Made by a program: the position numbers and the translations under genes | Shown: piece by piece, positions 1 through 7,629 of the stretch | Position numbering within the stretch: the first letter of the stretch is position 1 | Layout: each line of letters opens with the position of its first letter | Origin: an uncultured Eubacteriales bacterium | GTDB taxonomy: Bacteria > Bacillota > Clostridia > Oscillospirales > Acutalibacteraceae | DNA length: 28,630 nt | Direction of reading: 5' to 3' | Assembly: GCA_934457095.1 (NCBI GenBank) | Contig: CAKSHJ010000014.1 | Coordinates: 1-28,630 of the forward strand | Notes under the pieces: generated by a model | Told to the model about the DNA's origin: nothing | What the model saw: the letters and a program-made list of their open reading frames with translations, nothing else | Database searches by the model: none

Positions 1-57
1 TGGAGCAATTGCTATTTAAGCTACAAATTTATTCCGGTCACAAATGCAAATCCTTGA
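1..57 (+). CDS. Possible 3' end of an upstream gene
   Basis: One rightward frame is open from the window edge to a TGA at 55-57 (18 codons, ending ...FIPVTNANP). A strong rightward terminator begins eight bases later, which fits the end of a transcription unit entering from the left. The piece is too short to assign a family, and chance openness cannot be excluded. Confidence 0.25.
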   Translation, partial: WSNCYLSYKFIPVTNANP

Positions 58-64
58 ATAATTG

Positions 65-98
65 GAAAACCTCCCCTAAATGGGGAGGTTTTTGTTTT
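65..98 (+). terminator. Rho-independent terminator
   Basis: An 11-bp perfect stem (66-76 with 82-92, core CCTCCCC/GGGGAGG) closes a 5-nt loop and runs into TTTTTGTTTT. The T-run is on the plus strand, so it mainly ends rightward transcription entering the window. It also abuts the stop codon of the leftward gene at 97 and may serve it weakly. Confidence 0.8.
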
Positions 99-861
99 AG
101 TGGTGATGGTGATGTCCGTGCTCGCCAACTTGGAAGCAATGGGTAATCGTGAAATTTCTGCCCTCGTAGCAATTTTCTTTTTTGTCATCAGTCACATGGC
201 GCACAATCAGGCAATAAGTGCCGGTTTTGTCAGGTGTAACGGTGAATATACCGTTTTCATCGGAGGTCAGTTCGGTTTCGATTAAGCCGTTTTCCGATTG
301 ATATACTAAGGTGCCGATATGTTTGTTGGCTGGTTTTTCCCAAAGCATAAGCTGTAATTTTAATGCGTGTCCCACTACATAATTGGGTTCGGAAACAGGC
401 AACAGATACATTTCCAATCCCTTTAGCGGGGCAATTTGTGTATCGTGGTGGTGCCCCACCGAAACACAGGTGGTGGCGTATTGGCAGTAGTCGCGAACCT
501 CAATGGCATCAGGGAATTGCGCGCGCGTGCCCAATTTATATTCCTCGTTAGGGTATTGTGCCCAGCATTCGTCATAGCCGGTTACCAGCATGTGGAAACC
601 TTCCTGATTGGTGTCGGCGGTAATGTCGTACCAAAGGTCTCCGCTGGCCTCTGCGCGTGCCGGGGTACAAGTGCCGTCCGGAGCATAAATACAGTGTTTC
701 AGGTAGTCCGGGTTTGGCAGACCGTCTACATTTAAATTATGTCCCCACTGCATTTTTACCATAATCGGGTCACCCAAATGGTAATGAGAGGGGTATTCCT
801 CCAACCAGCCCTCGTGGCCGTATACCAACAAATGTGTGGTATCTTTTATGTTCTTTGCCAT
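97..861 (-). CDS. DUF4198 / NikM-like protein with poly-His tail
   Basis: This 254-residue protein is made of beta-rich repeats. It has two similar N-terminal stretches (VYGHEGW near residue 13 and VTGYDECW near 93) and an Ig-like segment near 200-235 (ENGIFTVTPDKTGTYCLIVRH). That pattern resembles the DUF4198/NikM family of periplasmic or surface proteins linked to nickel or cobalt uptake. No signal peptide or membrane segment is visible, so a cytoplasmic location is possible. The protein ends in GEHGHHHHH and has an internal HHH near residue 137, suggesting divalent metal binding. AAAGGA stands about 12 nt before the ATG. No transporter gene is adjacent. The family call is by resemblance only; metal binding is inferred. 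Confidence 0.6.
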   Translation of the reverse strand: MAKNIKDTTHLLVYGHEGWLEEYPSHYHLGDPIMVKMQWGHNLNVDGLPNPDYLKHCIYAPDGTCTPARAEASGDLWYDITADTNQEGFHMLVTGYDECWAQYPNEEYKLGTRAQFPDAIEVRDYCQYATTCVSVGHHHDTQIAPLKGLEMYLLPVSEPNYVVGHALKLQLMLWEKPANKHIGTLVYQSENGLIETELTSDENGIFTVTPDKTGTYCLIVRHVTDDKKENCYEGRNFTITHCFQVGEHGHHHHH

Positions 862-914
862 AGCGATTTCACATTCCTTTTCTAAGCTTAAATTTTTATC
901 ATTGCTTACTTAAC

Positions 915-943
915 AATTTATCATATTTTCCCGTGCGGTGCAA
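915..943 (-). promoter_or_regulatory. Candidate sigma-A promoter for the DUF4198-like gene
   Basis: Read leftward, TTGCAC is followed after 17 nt by TAAATT, placing a transcription start about 45 nt upstream of the ATG at 861. Both hexamers are moderate matches. Confidence 0.4.
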
Positions 944-1038
944 TGATTTCTCCGGTACTTTTTGACGATTTTTTCTCATTACGCTAAGGGTAGATTTGCA
1001 CAAAAACAGTATACCTTTGGAAGTGACTTTCTTTTTTA

Positions 1039-1067
1039 TTGAAAATATTGTTGAAAAATAGTAAAAT
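1039..1067 (+). promoter_or_regulatory. Candidate sigma-A promoter for the glycosylase gene
   Basis: TTGAAA and TAAAAT are separated by 17 nt in an AT-rich stretch 45 nt upstream of the ATG at 1112. Spacing and hexamers fit a housekeeping promoter. Confidence 0.5.
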
Positions 1068-1111
1068 AACAATAACACAATTTATAAAAAATTAGGAAGA
1101 AGGTGGTGTGA

Positions 1112-1606
1112 ATGGAGCCGGAATATTTGCTGCATGAGATAGAGCCGGTCTTCAACGTGCATTCCAAGGTGTTGCTGTTGGGAAGCTTTCCTTCGCCAAA
1201 GTCTCGGGAGGCCGGTTTTTTCTACGGTCACCGGCGCAACCGTTTTTGGCCGGTGTTGGCAGAGTTGTTGGGCGGTACATTACCCCAAACCAATGAAGAG
1301 AAAAAACAGCTTTTGCTTGTGCACGGCATTGCGCTATGGGATGTGCTTGCCTCCTGCGTCATTACCGGCGCCGATGACAGCAGTATTCGCAAACCCGTGG
1401 CCAATGATTTGAGCAGGATTTTAGACCATGCTGCCATTACCGCTGTTTTTACTACTGGAATGAAGGCTGCTGCGTTTTATAAAACCTATTGTCTGCCGAA
1501 AACGGGAATACAAGCGATAAGCTTACCTTCTACCAGTCCGGCAAATTGCAGAATGCCATATGTGCAGTTAAAACAGGCGTATGCGCAAATTTTACAGTAT
1601 TTATAG
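1112..1606 (+). CDS. DNA-deoxyinosine (hypoxanthine) glycosylase, UDG superfamily
   Basis: A 164-residue single-domain protein of the uracil-DNA-glycosylase fold. Motif 1 reads LLLGSFPSPKSREAGFFYGH (residues 21-40), followed by NRFWPVL. The GSFPS...FY..xxNxFW arrangement is typical of the hypoxanthine-DNA glycosylase (HDG, family 6) group, which removes deaminated adenine from DNA. A C-terminal LPSTSPAN motif (near 139) fits the family's DNA-intercalation loop. The length is normal for the family. AGAAGGTGG precedes the ATG. The gene is transcribed alone and faces tspO across a shared terminator. HDG versus another MUG-like glycosylase is not settled by sequence reading alone. Confidence 0.8.
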   Translation: MEPEYLLHEIEPVFNVHSKVLLLGSFPSPKSREAGFFYGHRRNRFWPVLAELLGGTLPQTNEEKKQLLLVHGIALWDVLASCVITGADDSSIRKPVANDLSRILDHAAITAVFTTGMKAAAFYKTYCLPKTGIQAISLPSTSPANCRMPYVQLKQAYAQILQYL

Positions 1607-1618
1607 GTTTATTTGCAT

Positions 1619-1655
1619 AAAAAAAGACCGATACTGTTCGTATGAGGTCTTTTTG
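1619..1655. terminator. Bidirectional terminator between the glycosylase gene and tspO
   Basis: The outer stem AAAAAGACC/GGTCTTTTT (1621-1629 with 1646-1654) plus an inner ATAC/GTAT stem gives T-runs on both strands. It lies between two convergent genes and can serve both. Confidence 0.75.
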
Positions 1656-1660
1656 CAAAG

Positions 1661-2128
1661 TTAATTCAGAATGATTACGCCAAGATTTAAATAAGAGGCA
1701 TACAGACACCACAGTAAATAGGGTATCATAAGGTAGGCGCTGAGTTTATTGATACGATAAAACAGCTTAGTGGTGAGTAAAATTGCAGCAATCAGCAGCA
1801 AAAGCCAGAAAAACGACAGCAAATACAACTGTGTTTTGAAAAATAGAATAGGCCAGAAAAAATTCAGGGCCAATTGCAGGGCATAGACCCAAAAAGCGCC
1901 GGTAATATTGCCCTCTTTAGCAGAGAATACGCCGTAGGAGGCAATGCCCATGAGGATATACAGCAGTGTCCAAACAACGGGAAATGCCCATGAGGGCGGT
2001 GCGCCGGGTGGCAGTTGCAGCGTTTTGTAAATGCCGAAATCAGACATGGTGAGCAGACCCGCAAGTAGACCAACGGCGACCGGTATGAGAATACAAAGCA
2101 AAAACGATTTGCATTTGATGACAAACAT
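1661..2128 (-). CDS. tspO: TspO/MBR family membrane protein
   Basis: A 155-residue protein with five predicted membrane helices. The family signature is clear: PPGAPPSWAFPVVWTLLYI near residues 40-58, then MGIASYGVF and the helix-3 segment ALNFFWPILFF. TspO proteins bind porphyrins and other tetrapyrroles or lipids in the membrane and are tied to stress responses; the physiological role in Clostridia is unsettled. I chose the ATG at 2128 because GAAAGGAG sits 7 nt upstream; a start seven codons earlier at 2149 would place the ribosome site inside the gene. The gene is monocistronic, and its putative promoter carries a palindrome at 2240-2257. Confidence 0.9.
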   Translation of the reverse strand: MFVIKCKSFLLCILIPVAVGLLAGLLTMSDFGIYKTLQLPPGAPPSWAFPVVWTLLYILMGIASYGVFSAKEGNITGAFWVYALQLALNFFWPILFFKTQLYLLSFFWLLLLIAAILLTTKLFYRINKLSAYLMIPYLLWCLYASYLNLGVIILN

Positions 2129-2228
2129 GAGAGGACTCCTTTCTTTCAAGATAGTGAAATTACAGCGGCAGTGTTCTTTTTATTTGTATGCATAGCACTG
2201 CGTATTAGAAGTAATTGTTTAAAAAAAA

Positions 2229-2257
2229 TTTATACTGTATTCACAATGCGTTGTGAA
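2229..2257 (-). promoter_or_regulatory. Candidate sigma-A promoter for tspO
   Basis: On the minus strand TTCACA (5 of 6 to TTGACA) and TATAAA are 17 nt apart. The start point would lie about 95 nt upstream of the tspO ATG. The -35 and most of the spacer fall inside an 18-bp palindrome, suggesting repression. Confidence 0.5.
2240..2257. promoter_or_regulatory. 18-bp palindrome, putative operator
   Basis: TTCACAATGCGTTGTGAA is a perfect 7-4-7 inverted repeat. It covers the -35 region of the putative tspO promoter and lies 50 nt upstream of the vanY-like start, so one regulator could act on either or both divergent genes. No regulator gene is adjacent. Confidence 0.45.
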
Positions 2258-2307
2258 AAAAGAGAGAACCTTTGTTTATTTTGATGAATTTTGCAGGAGG
2301 TGAACGG

Positions 2308-3096
2308 ATGCGTAAGCGCAGAGTAAACCGTTATGGCGGCGGTACAGTTGCCATTGTTACCATTTTATGCGTGTTGGTGTTTGTGGGCGGTGCTTTTTTG
2401 CTGTTTCATATATTTAAGCCGCAATTTTCCGCAACGGCTACCGAGGAGCCAAGTGTTTCCTCAAGAGCTTTGGTACAGGAGCGGGTGATTACTTTTGGCG
2501 GAGCGTTAAGTCCGGTCGAGTCGAATCGGGAGGAATTTGAACAGCTCAGAGATCCTCTGCTGGTATTGGTCAATGCGGCGCATGAAATGCCACAGGGAGC
2601 CGATAGTGACGTGATAGAACGCCATGGCATTATGCTGGACGGTCGTGCTATGAGCGCTTATGAAGAAATGTATGAGGCGGCAACGCAGGCAGAGATTGAG
2701 TTATGGGTAGCTTCGGGGTATCGCAGCGCCGCGGTGCAGAAAGAATTGTATGAGCAGGAGGTTGCGGATTATGTACAAGCTGGCATGACGCTTGGTCAGG
2801 CAACCGATGCAGCTCACCGTGCAGTGCAAAAAGCAGGGTACAGCGAGCATAATACCGGACTTGCAGTGGATTTTAATACCGTGAGCGATGATTTTCAATA
2901 TACCGAAACTTATGCTTGGTTGATAGAACATGCGCAGGAGTTTGGTTTTGTGCTGCGGTTTCCCGAGGGTAAGGAGGAAATTACCGGTATTATGTATGAG
3001 CCGTGGCATTTTCGGTATGTGGGCGTGGTGCATGCTCAGAACATGAATTTGCTGGACATGACGCTGGAGGAATATGTGGAATATTTACGTAGTTGA
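2308..3096 (+). CDS. VanY-type D-alanyl-D-alanine carboxypeptidase (M15B)
   Basis: A 262-residue membrane-anchored peptidase. A basic N-terminus (MRKRRVNR) is followed by one hydrophobic helix (about residues 15-36), then a linker and an M15B catalytic domain. Zinc ligands are seen in SEHNTGLAVDF (the SxHxxGxAxD motif) and EPWHF (the ExWH motif), with the conserved SGYRS before them. It would trim the terminal D-Ala from peptidoglycan stem peptides outside the cell. The start at 2308 follows AGGAGG with ideal spacing; an upstream TTG in frame (2272) lacks such a site. No vanR/S/H/A genes are nearby, so this is a housekeeping DD-carboxypeptidase rather than part of a vancomycin resistance cluster. 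Confidence 0.88.
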   Translation: MRKRRVNRYGGGTVAIVTILCVLVFVGGAFLLFHIFKPQFSATATEEPSVSSRALVQERVITFGGALSPVESNREEFEQLRDPLLVLVNAAHEMPQGADSDVIERHGIMLDGRAMSAYEEMYEAATQAEIELWVASGYRSAAVQKELYEQEVADYVQAGMTLGQATDAAHRAVQKAGYSEHNTGLAVDFNTVSDDFQYTETYAWLIEHAQEFGFVLRFPEGKEEITGIMYEPWHFRYVGVVHAQNMNLLDMTLEEYVEYLRS

Positions 3097-3104
3097 AATT
3101 TAAC

Positions 3105-3141
3105 AAAAAAGCTTCCTGCCGGCAGCGTCGGGAAGCTTTTT
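3105..3141 (+). terminator. Rho-independent terminator after the vanY-like gene
   Basis: The stem AAAAAGCTTCC/GGAAGCTTTTT (3106-3116 with 3131-3141) closes a GC-rich 14-nt loop that begins with TGCCGGCA. It begins ten bases after the stop codon. Confidence 0.85.
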
Positions 3142-3162
3142 ATATTTTGCGTTATAGAACGG

Positions 3163-3190
3163 TTGATTAAGTTGTATTTTTTGGTATAAT
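3163..3190 (+). promoter_or_regulatory. Strong extended -10 promoter for gltX
   Basis: TTGATT is followed after 16 nt by a perfect TATAAT, which is preceded by TGG (extended -10). The start would be about 40 nt before the gltX ATG, leaving no room for a T-box leader. Confidence 0.75.
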
Positions 3191-3236
3191 GAAAAGAACG
3201 GATAAACGCACAGCGAGAGAGGATTGAAAAGTAACG

Positions 3237-4691
3237 ATGAAAGAAGTCAGAACAAGGTTTGCGCCGAGTCCGACCGGTTTTATGCATGTTGGAAATCTGC
3301 GCACGGCATTATATGAATACTTGATTGCAAAATCATTTAACGGCAAATTTGTGCTACGTATTGAGGATACTGACCGGGAGCGTTTGGTACAGGGCGCGGT
3401 AGAAGTGATTTACGATACTTTAAAACAGGTAGGGTTGACGCATGACGAAGGCCCGGATGTAGGCGGACCTTACGGACCGTATGTGCAAAGTGAGCGGCGG
3501 GAGTTGTATTTGTTGTATGCAAAGCAACTTGTGGAAACCGGCAAGGCGTACTATTGTTTTTGCAGCAAGGAGCGGTTGGACGGTTTGAATCAGGGAGAGC
3601 ATGAATTTGGCGGGTATGACCGGCATTGCCGGGATTTGCCGCAGGAACAGGTACAGCAATTGCTGAAGCAGGGAGCGCCTTATGTGATTCGGCAAAAGAT
3701 GCCCATAGAGGGTTCGACCGCTTTTTGCGATATGGTATACGGTGAAATTACGATTGAAAACAGTGAGATGGAAGACCAAATTTTAATCAAGTCCGACGGC
3801 TATCCGACGTATAATTTTGCCAATGTAGTGGACGACCATTTGATGCAGATTACCCATGTGGTGCGCGGGTGCGAATATTTGACCTCCACACCCAAATATA
3901 ATTTATTGTATGAGGCGTTCGGTTGGGATTTACCAAATTATGTGCATTTACCGATGATTATGGGTAAAAATGAGGACGGCAGTGTTTCTAAGCTCTCCAA
4001 ACGGCACGGCTCCACCGGCTTTGCGGACCTTGTAAACGATGGCTATTTGCCTCAGGCGATTGTGAATTATATTGCGCTGTTGGGCTGGTGCCCTAAAGAA
4101 AACCGTGAGGTTTTTACCTTGCAGGAATTGGTGCAGCATTTTTCTGTGGACGGCATCAGCAAGTCGCAGTCCGTGTTTGATTATGATAAACTGACATGGC
4201 TCAACGGGGAATATTTGCGTGCGATGTTGCCGGAGGAATTTACACGGCTTGCCATGCCGGAATACCAAAAGGTGTTTGGTCAAACGCAGGTTAATTGGCA
4301 GGTGCTTTCATCGATTTTGCAGCCGCGCGTAACAAAGCTGAACCAAATTGCCGAGATGATACAATTTTTCAAAACGCTGCCGGACTATTCCGAGGAATTG
4401 TTTGTGAACAAAAAAAGCAAAACCAATTTGGAAAATTCGGGTGTTATGATTAAGGCGGCGCTACCTGTATTAGAGCAGCTTTCCGATTGGACGGTGGAGT
4501 CAATTCACGATGCGCTTTTGGCATTGCCTGAGCAATTAGGTGTAAAAAATGGTACGCTGCTATGGCCGGTCAGAATTGCAGCGGCGGGTATGGCTGTAAC
4601 GCCGGGCGGCGCGATTGAAATTTTAGCGATTTTGGGCAAGGAGGAAACGTTGAAGCGTCTGCGGTTGGGACTGGAAAAATTACAGGCGTGA
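3237..4691 (+). CDS. gltX: Glutamyl-tRNA synthetase
   Basis: 484 residues, full length for bacterial GluRS, a class I synthetase that charges tRNA-Glu. The N-terminal APSPTGFMHVGNLRTALYEY contains the HIGH-type motif as HVGN. The KMSKS loop is KLSKRHGS near residue 254. A Cys cluster, YYCFCSKERL...HCRDL near 101-130, resembles the zinc-binding insertion of some GluRS enzymes. The C-terminal helical anticodon-binding domain is present. The ATG follows GAGAGAGG by about 13 nt, a loose but acceptable spacing. A strong promoter lies directly upstream. glnS follows after 79 nt and is likely co-transcribed. Confidence 0.96.
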   Translation: MKEVRTRFAPSPTGFMHVGNLRTALYEYLIAKSFNGKFVLRIEDTDRERLVQGAVEVIYDTLKQVGLTHDEGPDVGGPYGPYVQSERRELYLLYAKQLVETGKAYYCFCSKERLDGLNQGEHEFGGYDRHCRDLPQEQVQQLLKQGAPYVIRQKMPIEGSTAFCDMVYGEITIENSEMEDQILIKSDGYPTYNFANVVDDHLMQITHVVRGCEYLTSTPKYNLLYEAFGWDLPNYVHLPMIMGKNEDGSVSKLSKRHGSTGFADLVNDGYLPQAIVNYIALLGWCPKENREVFTLQELVQHFSVDGISKSQSVFDYDKLTWLNGEYLRAMLPEEFTRLAMPEYQKVFGQTQVNWQVLSSILQPRVTKLNQIAEMIQFFKTLPDYSEELFVNKKSKTNLENSGVMIKAALPVLEQLSDWTVESIHDALLALPEQLGVKNGTLLWPVRIAAAGMAVTPGGAIEILAILGKEETLKRLRLGLEKLQA

Positions 4692-4770
4692 CAAACAGAA
4701 GGAATAGCTAAGCGGGAAGTTTTTAAAGATGGACGGAATAAAGACAAAAAAGGACGAGAGAGGAAACGGC

Positions 4771-6459
4771 ATGAGTGAGGAACGAAATAACATAGAGCAA
4801 ACACAGGAAGAATGGAGCAATTTTATTCACGATTTGATAGAGCAGGATATGGCTACGGGCGGCAGATTTGCCGGGGAAACCGTGCATACGCGTTTTCCGC
4901 CCGAACCAAACGGTTATTTGCATATCGGTCATGCAAAGGCGCTTTATATTGATTTTGCCACGGCGGAGAAATATGACGGCATGTGTAATTTGCGCATGGA
5001 CGACACCAATCCCACCAAAGAGGATACAGAGTATGTAGACGCTATTCGGGAGGATATTGCATGGTTGGGGTTTTCCTGGGGAGACCGCTTTTATTATGCC
5101 TCGGACTATTTTGAGAAAATGTTTGAAATTGCGGTCGGTTTGATTGAAAAGGGACTTGCATATGTATGCGAATGTACGCCCGAGCAGGTGCGGCAAAACC
5201 GGGGCGATTTGACAACGCCTGCGGTGAGTCCGTATCGGGACAGATCCATAGAGGAGAGTTTGGATTTATTTGCTCGCATGAGAGCCGGGGAATTTGCAGA
5301 CGGCGAAATGACTCTGCGGGCGAAAATTGATCTTGCAAGCGGCAATTTTAATATGCGTGACCCGGTTTTGTACCGTATCAGTCATATGCCGCACCACCGT
5401 ACCGGAGATAATTGGTGTATTTACCCTATGTATGACTATGCGCACCCCATTGAGGATGCTTTGGAGGGAGTTACGCATTCGTTGTGTTCGCTGGAGTTTG
5501 AAGCGCACAGACCGCTTTATGAATGGGTAATTGCAAATTCGGAACTGCCGTGCAAGCCCAGACAGATTGAATTTGCAAGGCTGAATATGAATTACACTGT
5601 AATGAGTAAGCGTAAATTGCGCATTTTGGTGGAAAACGGTGTAGTGAACGGCTGGGACGACCCTAGAATGCCTACCCTGAGAGGACTGCGCAGAAGAGGT
5701 TATACACCGCGTTCCATTCGCAATTTTTGTGAGCGCATTGGAGTTTCCAAGGTCAACAGCGTGGTGGACTACAGCTTTTTGGAGCATTGTTTGAGAGAGG
5801 AATTGAATCTTTCCGCGCAGAGAGTGATGGCTGTTTTAGACCCGATAAAGCTCATTATTACCAATTATCCGGAGGATTTGACCGAGGAATTTGAGATTGA
5901 AAATAACCCCAATAACCCGCAGGACGGTACTCGTACCATTACTTTTTCGCGCGAGTGCTGGATTGAACGCAGCGACTTTGCCGAGGAGCCGGTAAAGGGC
6001 TATTTTCGATTTTTTCCGGGGAATGAGGTGCGTTTAAAAACAACTTATATTGTAAAATGCACCGGCTGCAAAAAAGACGCGCACGGCAATGTAGTAGAGG
6101 TATACGGCGAATATGACCCGCAGACAAGAGGGGGAACTACGCCGGATGGAAGAAAGGTGCGAGGTACGGTGCATTGGGTGGACGCCAAAAATGCGCTGGA
6201 GGCAGAGGTGCGGTTGTATGACAGCTTGTTTACGGCGCCGAACCCGGAAGCCGGTGAACTTTTGGAGGAAATTAACCCTCATTCGTTGACAGTGCTGCAA
6301 AATTGTAAATTAGAGGCATCTGTGCAGGCGCTCGAACACGATGTGTCCTTCCAATTTATGCGTCAGGGCTATTTCTGTTTTGACAGCAAGGATAGCGCTC
6401 CGGAGCATTTGGTGTTGAATCGAACGGTTTCGCTAAAAGACAGCTTTAAACAAAAATAA
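4771..6459 (+). CDS. glnS: Glutaminyl-tRNA synthetase
   Basis: 562 residues, matching bacterial GlnRS. The class I HIGH motif is in PPEPNGYLHIGHAKALY and the KMSKS motif appears as VMSKRKL. The middle region DNWCIYPMYDYAHPIEDALE followed by LCSLEF is diagnostic of GlnRS over GluRS. The beta-barrel anticodon-binding domains occupy the C-terminal third. I chose the ATG at 4771 because GAGAGG lies 7 nt upstream; an in-frame ATG at 4729 would add 14 charged residues without a good ribosome site. GlnRS is patchily distributed in Firmicutes, most of which use GluRS plus the GatCAB amidotransferase. Placement beside gltX suggests joint control of Glu/Gln charging. Confidence 0.95.
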   Translation: MSEERNNIEQTQEEWSNFIHDLIEQDMATGGRFAGETVHTRFPPEPNGYLHIGHAKALYIDFATAEKYDGMCNLRMDDTNPTKEDTEYVDAIREDIAWLGFSWGDRFYYASDYFEKMFEIAVGLIEKGLAYVCECTPEQVRQNRGDLTTPAVSPYRDRSIEESLDLFARMRAGEFADGEMTLRAKIDLASGNFNMRDPVLYRISHMPHHRTGDNWCIYPMYDYAHPIEDALEGVTHSLCSLEFEAHRPLYEWVIANSELPCKPRQIEFARLNMNYTVMSKRKLRILVENGVVNGWDDPRMPTLRGLRRRGYTPRSIRNFCERIGVSKVNSVVDYSFLEHCLREELNLSAQRVMAVLDPIKLIITNYPEDLTEEFEIENNPNNPQDGTRTITFSRECWIERSDFAEEPVKGYFRFFPGNEVRLKTTYIVKCTGCKKDAHGNVVEVYGEYDPQTRGGTTPDGRKVRGTVHWVDAKNALEAEVRLYDSLFTAPNPEAGELLEEINPHSLTVLQNCKLEASVQALEHDVSFQFMRQGYFCFDSKDSAPEHLVLNRTVSLKDSFKQK

Positions 6460-6465
6460 ATATGC

Positions 6466-6503
6466 AAAATGCCTGTGTATTACGCGGGTATTTTTTTGTT
6501 TTG
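6466..6503 (+). terminator. Rho-independent terminator after glnS
   Basis: A 13-bp stem (6466-6477 region with 6483-6494, three G-U pairs) with a 5-nt loop ends in TTTTTTTGTTTT, starting seven bases after the glnS stop. Confidence 0.75.
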
Positions 6504-6566
6504 CCGGAATAAGGATGGCGCTTGGCAAATATGATTGAAAAAGCGTAATCTTTTTACCGTTACCTC

Positions 6567-6595
6567 TTTAAACTTGATCTTAGTTGCGGTATAAT
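6567..6595 (+). promoter_or_regulatory. Candidate promoter for the hprK operon
   Basis: A perfect TATAAT at 6590-6595 lies 44 nt before the hprK start. The -35 is weak (TTTAAA at 17 nt), so the position rests mainly on the -10. Confidence 0.4.
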
Positions 6596-6639
6596 AAAAT
6601 AAAGTCTTCATTATTTTTTAGCAAAGTAGGTGCGTTACA

Positions 6640-7605
6640 GTGTCTCAATTTACCATACCGCTCACCAATATTATGAAAGATTTGGCTCTTTCCACCGTTT
6701 ATATGCCCCAAAACTGTGAGGAATTCACAATCTGCTCACCGGATGTCAATAGACCGGGGCTGGAGTTGCACGGTTTTTTTACACATTTTGAAAAGGATCG
6801 TATTTTAATTATCGGCAATGCGGAGTCGGCGTATTTACAGGAGGAATGCGATCGGGAAAAACGGGTGCAGGTTTTGGAAGCATTGCTTTCTAAACGACCG
6901 CCGGCAGTTATTTTCTGCCGCAATTTGCAGCCAGTGGAGGAATTTATTATGCTTGCGCAAAAATATAGGGTACCGCTGCTCGGTTCGGAGGAGATGACCT
7001 GCGGACTAATGGCGGCGTTGATTTCCTATTTGAATGTGCACCTTGCGCCGCGTGTGACCCGCCATGGCGTGCTGGTAGAAGTATACGGCGAGGGCATTTT
7101 AATTGTGGGAGACAGCGGTGTTGGAAAAAGCGAGACGGCTATTGAACTGATTAAGCGCGGGCACCGTTTGATTGCCGATGATGCGGTAGAAATTCGGCGG
7201 GTTTCTGCCAAAACGCTGGTAGGCTCTTCCCCAAAAAATATTCGCCATTTTATTGAATTGCGCGGGATTGGCATTGTGAATGCCCGCCGTTTATTCGGGA
7301 TGGGCGCGGTAAAAACCACCGAGAAAATTGATTTTATTATCAATTTAGAGGTTTGGGACGATAAGAGCGAATATGACCGCATGGGTATTGACAAGCAATA
7401 TACTGAAATTTTGGATATTAAGGTGCCGGTTATGACTATACCGGTGCGGCAAGGGCGAAATTTAGCGGTGATTATTGAAGTCGCAGCGATGAATAACCGT
7501 GAAAAAACGATGGGTTACAATGCGGCAAAGGATTTGATGGTGCATATGGGGATGGACCCGGAGATTATGCAGCCGAGGGAGACCAAAATTGATTTGGAAA
7601 TTTAA
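6640..7605 (+). CDS. hprK: HPr kinase/phosphorylase
   Basis: 321 residues, full length. The N-terminal regulatory domain is followed by the Walker A loop GDSGVGKSE near residue 158 and the family signature ELRGIGIVNARRLFG near 204-218. The enzyme phosphorylates and dephosphorylates HPr on Ser46, linking sugar uptake to carbon catabolite control in Firmicutes; it is a cytosolic hexamer. The start is GTG at 6640, with AGTAGGTG upstream. It opens the run hprK-murB-rapZ-whiA-dnaE, all rightward with short gaps. Confidence 0.95.
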   Translation: MSQFTIPLTNIMKDLALSTVYMPQNCEEFTICSPDVNRPGLELHGFFTHFEKDRILIIGNAESAYLQEECDREKRVQVLEALLSKRPPAVIFCRNLQPVEEFIMLAQKYRVPLLGSEEMTCGLMAALISYLNVHLAPRVTRHGVLVEVYGEGILIVGDSGVGKSETAIELIKRGHRLIADDAVEIRRVSAKTLVGSSPKNIRHFIELRGIGIVNARRLFGMGAVKTTEKIDFIINLEVWDDKSEYDRMGIDKQYTEILDIKVPVMTIPVRQGRNLAVIIEVAAMNNREKTMGYNAAKDLMVHMGMDPEIMQPRETKIDLEI

Positions 7606-7629
7606 CCCGACTAAAAACGGAGGGACAGT

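Noticed and set aside
97..120. C-terminal His run that looks like an engineered His-tag or vector contamination
   Set aside because: The codons are mixed CAT/CAC, a Gly-Glu-His-Gly stretch precedes, and a natural terminator follows directly. No vector sequence is visible, so it is native.
2240..2257. Chromosomal palindrome TTCACA...TGTGAA as an operator for the prophage repressor
   Set aside because: The half-sites look alike, but the CAC-GTG spacing is 8 nt here versus 5 nt in all four prophage sites, so the same protein is unlikely to bind it.
2308..3096. Vancomycin-resistance vanY cluster
   Set aside because: Only a lone M15B carboxypeptidase is present; no vanR/S, vanH, ligase or vanX genes are nearby.
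3191..3236. Possible T-box leader upstream of gltX
   Set aside because: The leader from the predicted start is only about 45 nt and lacks the T-box consensus and stem I; the hairpin further upstream is the terminator of the preceding gene.
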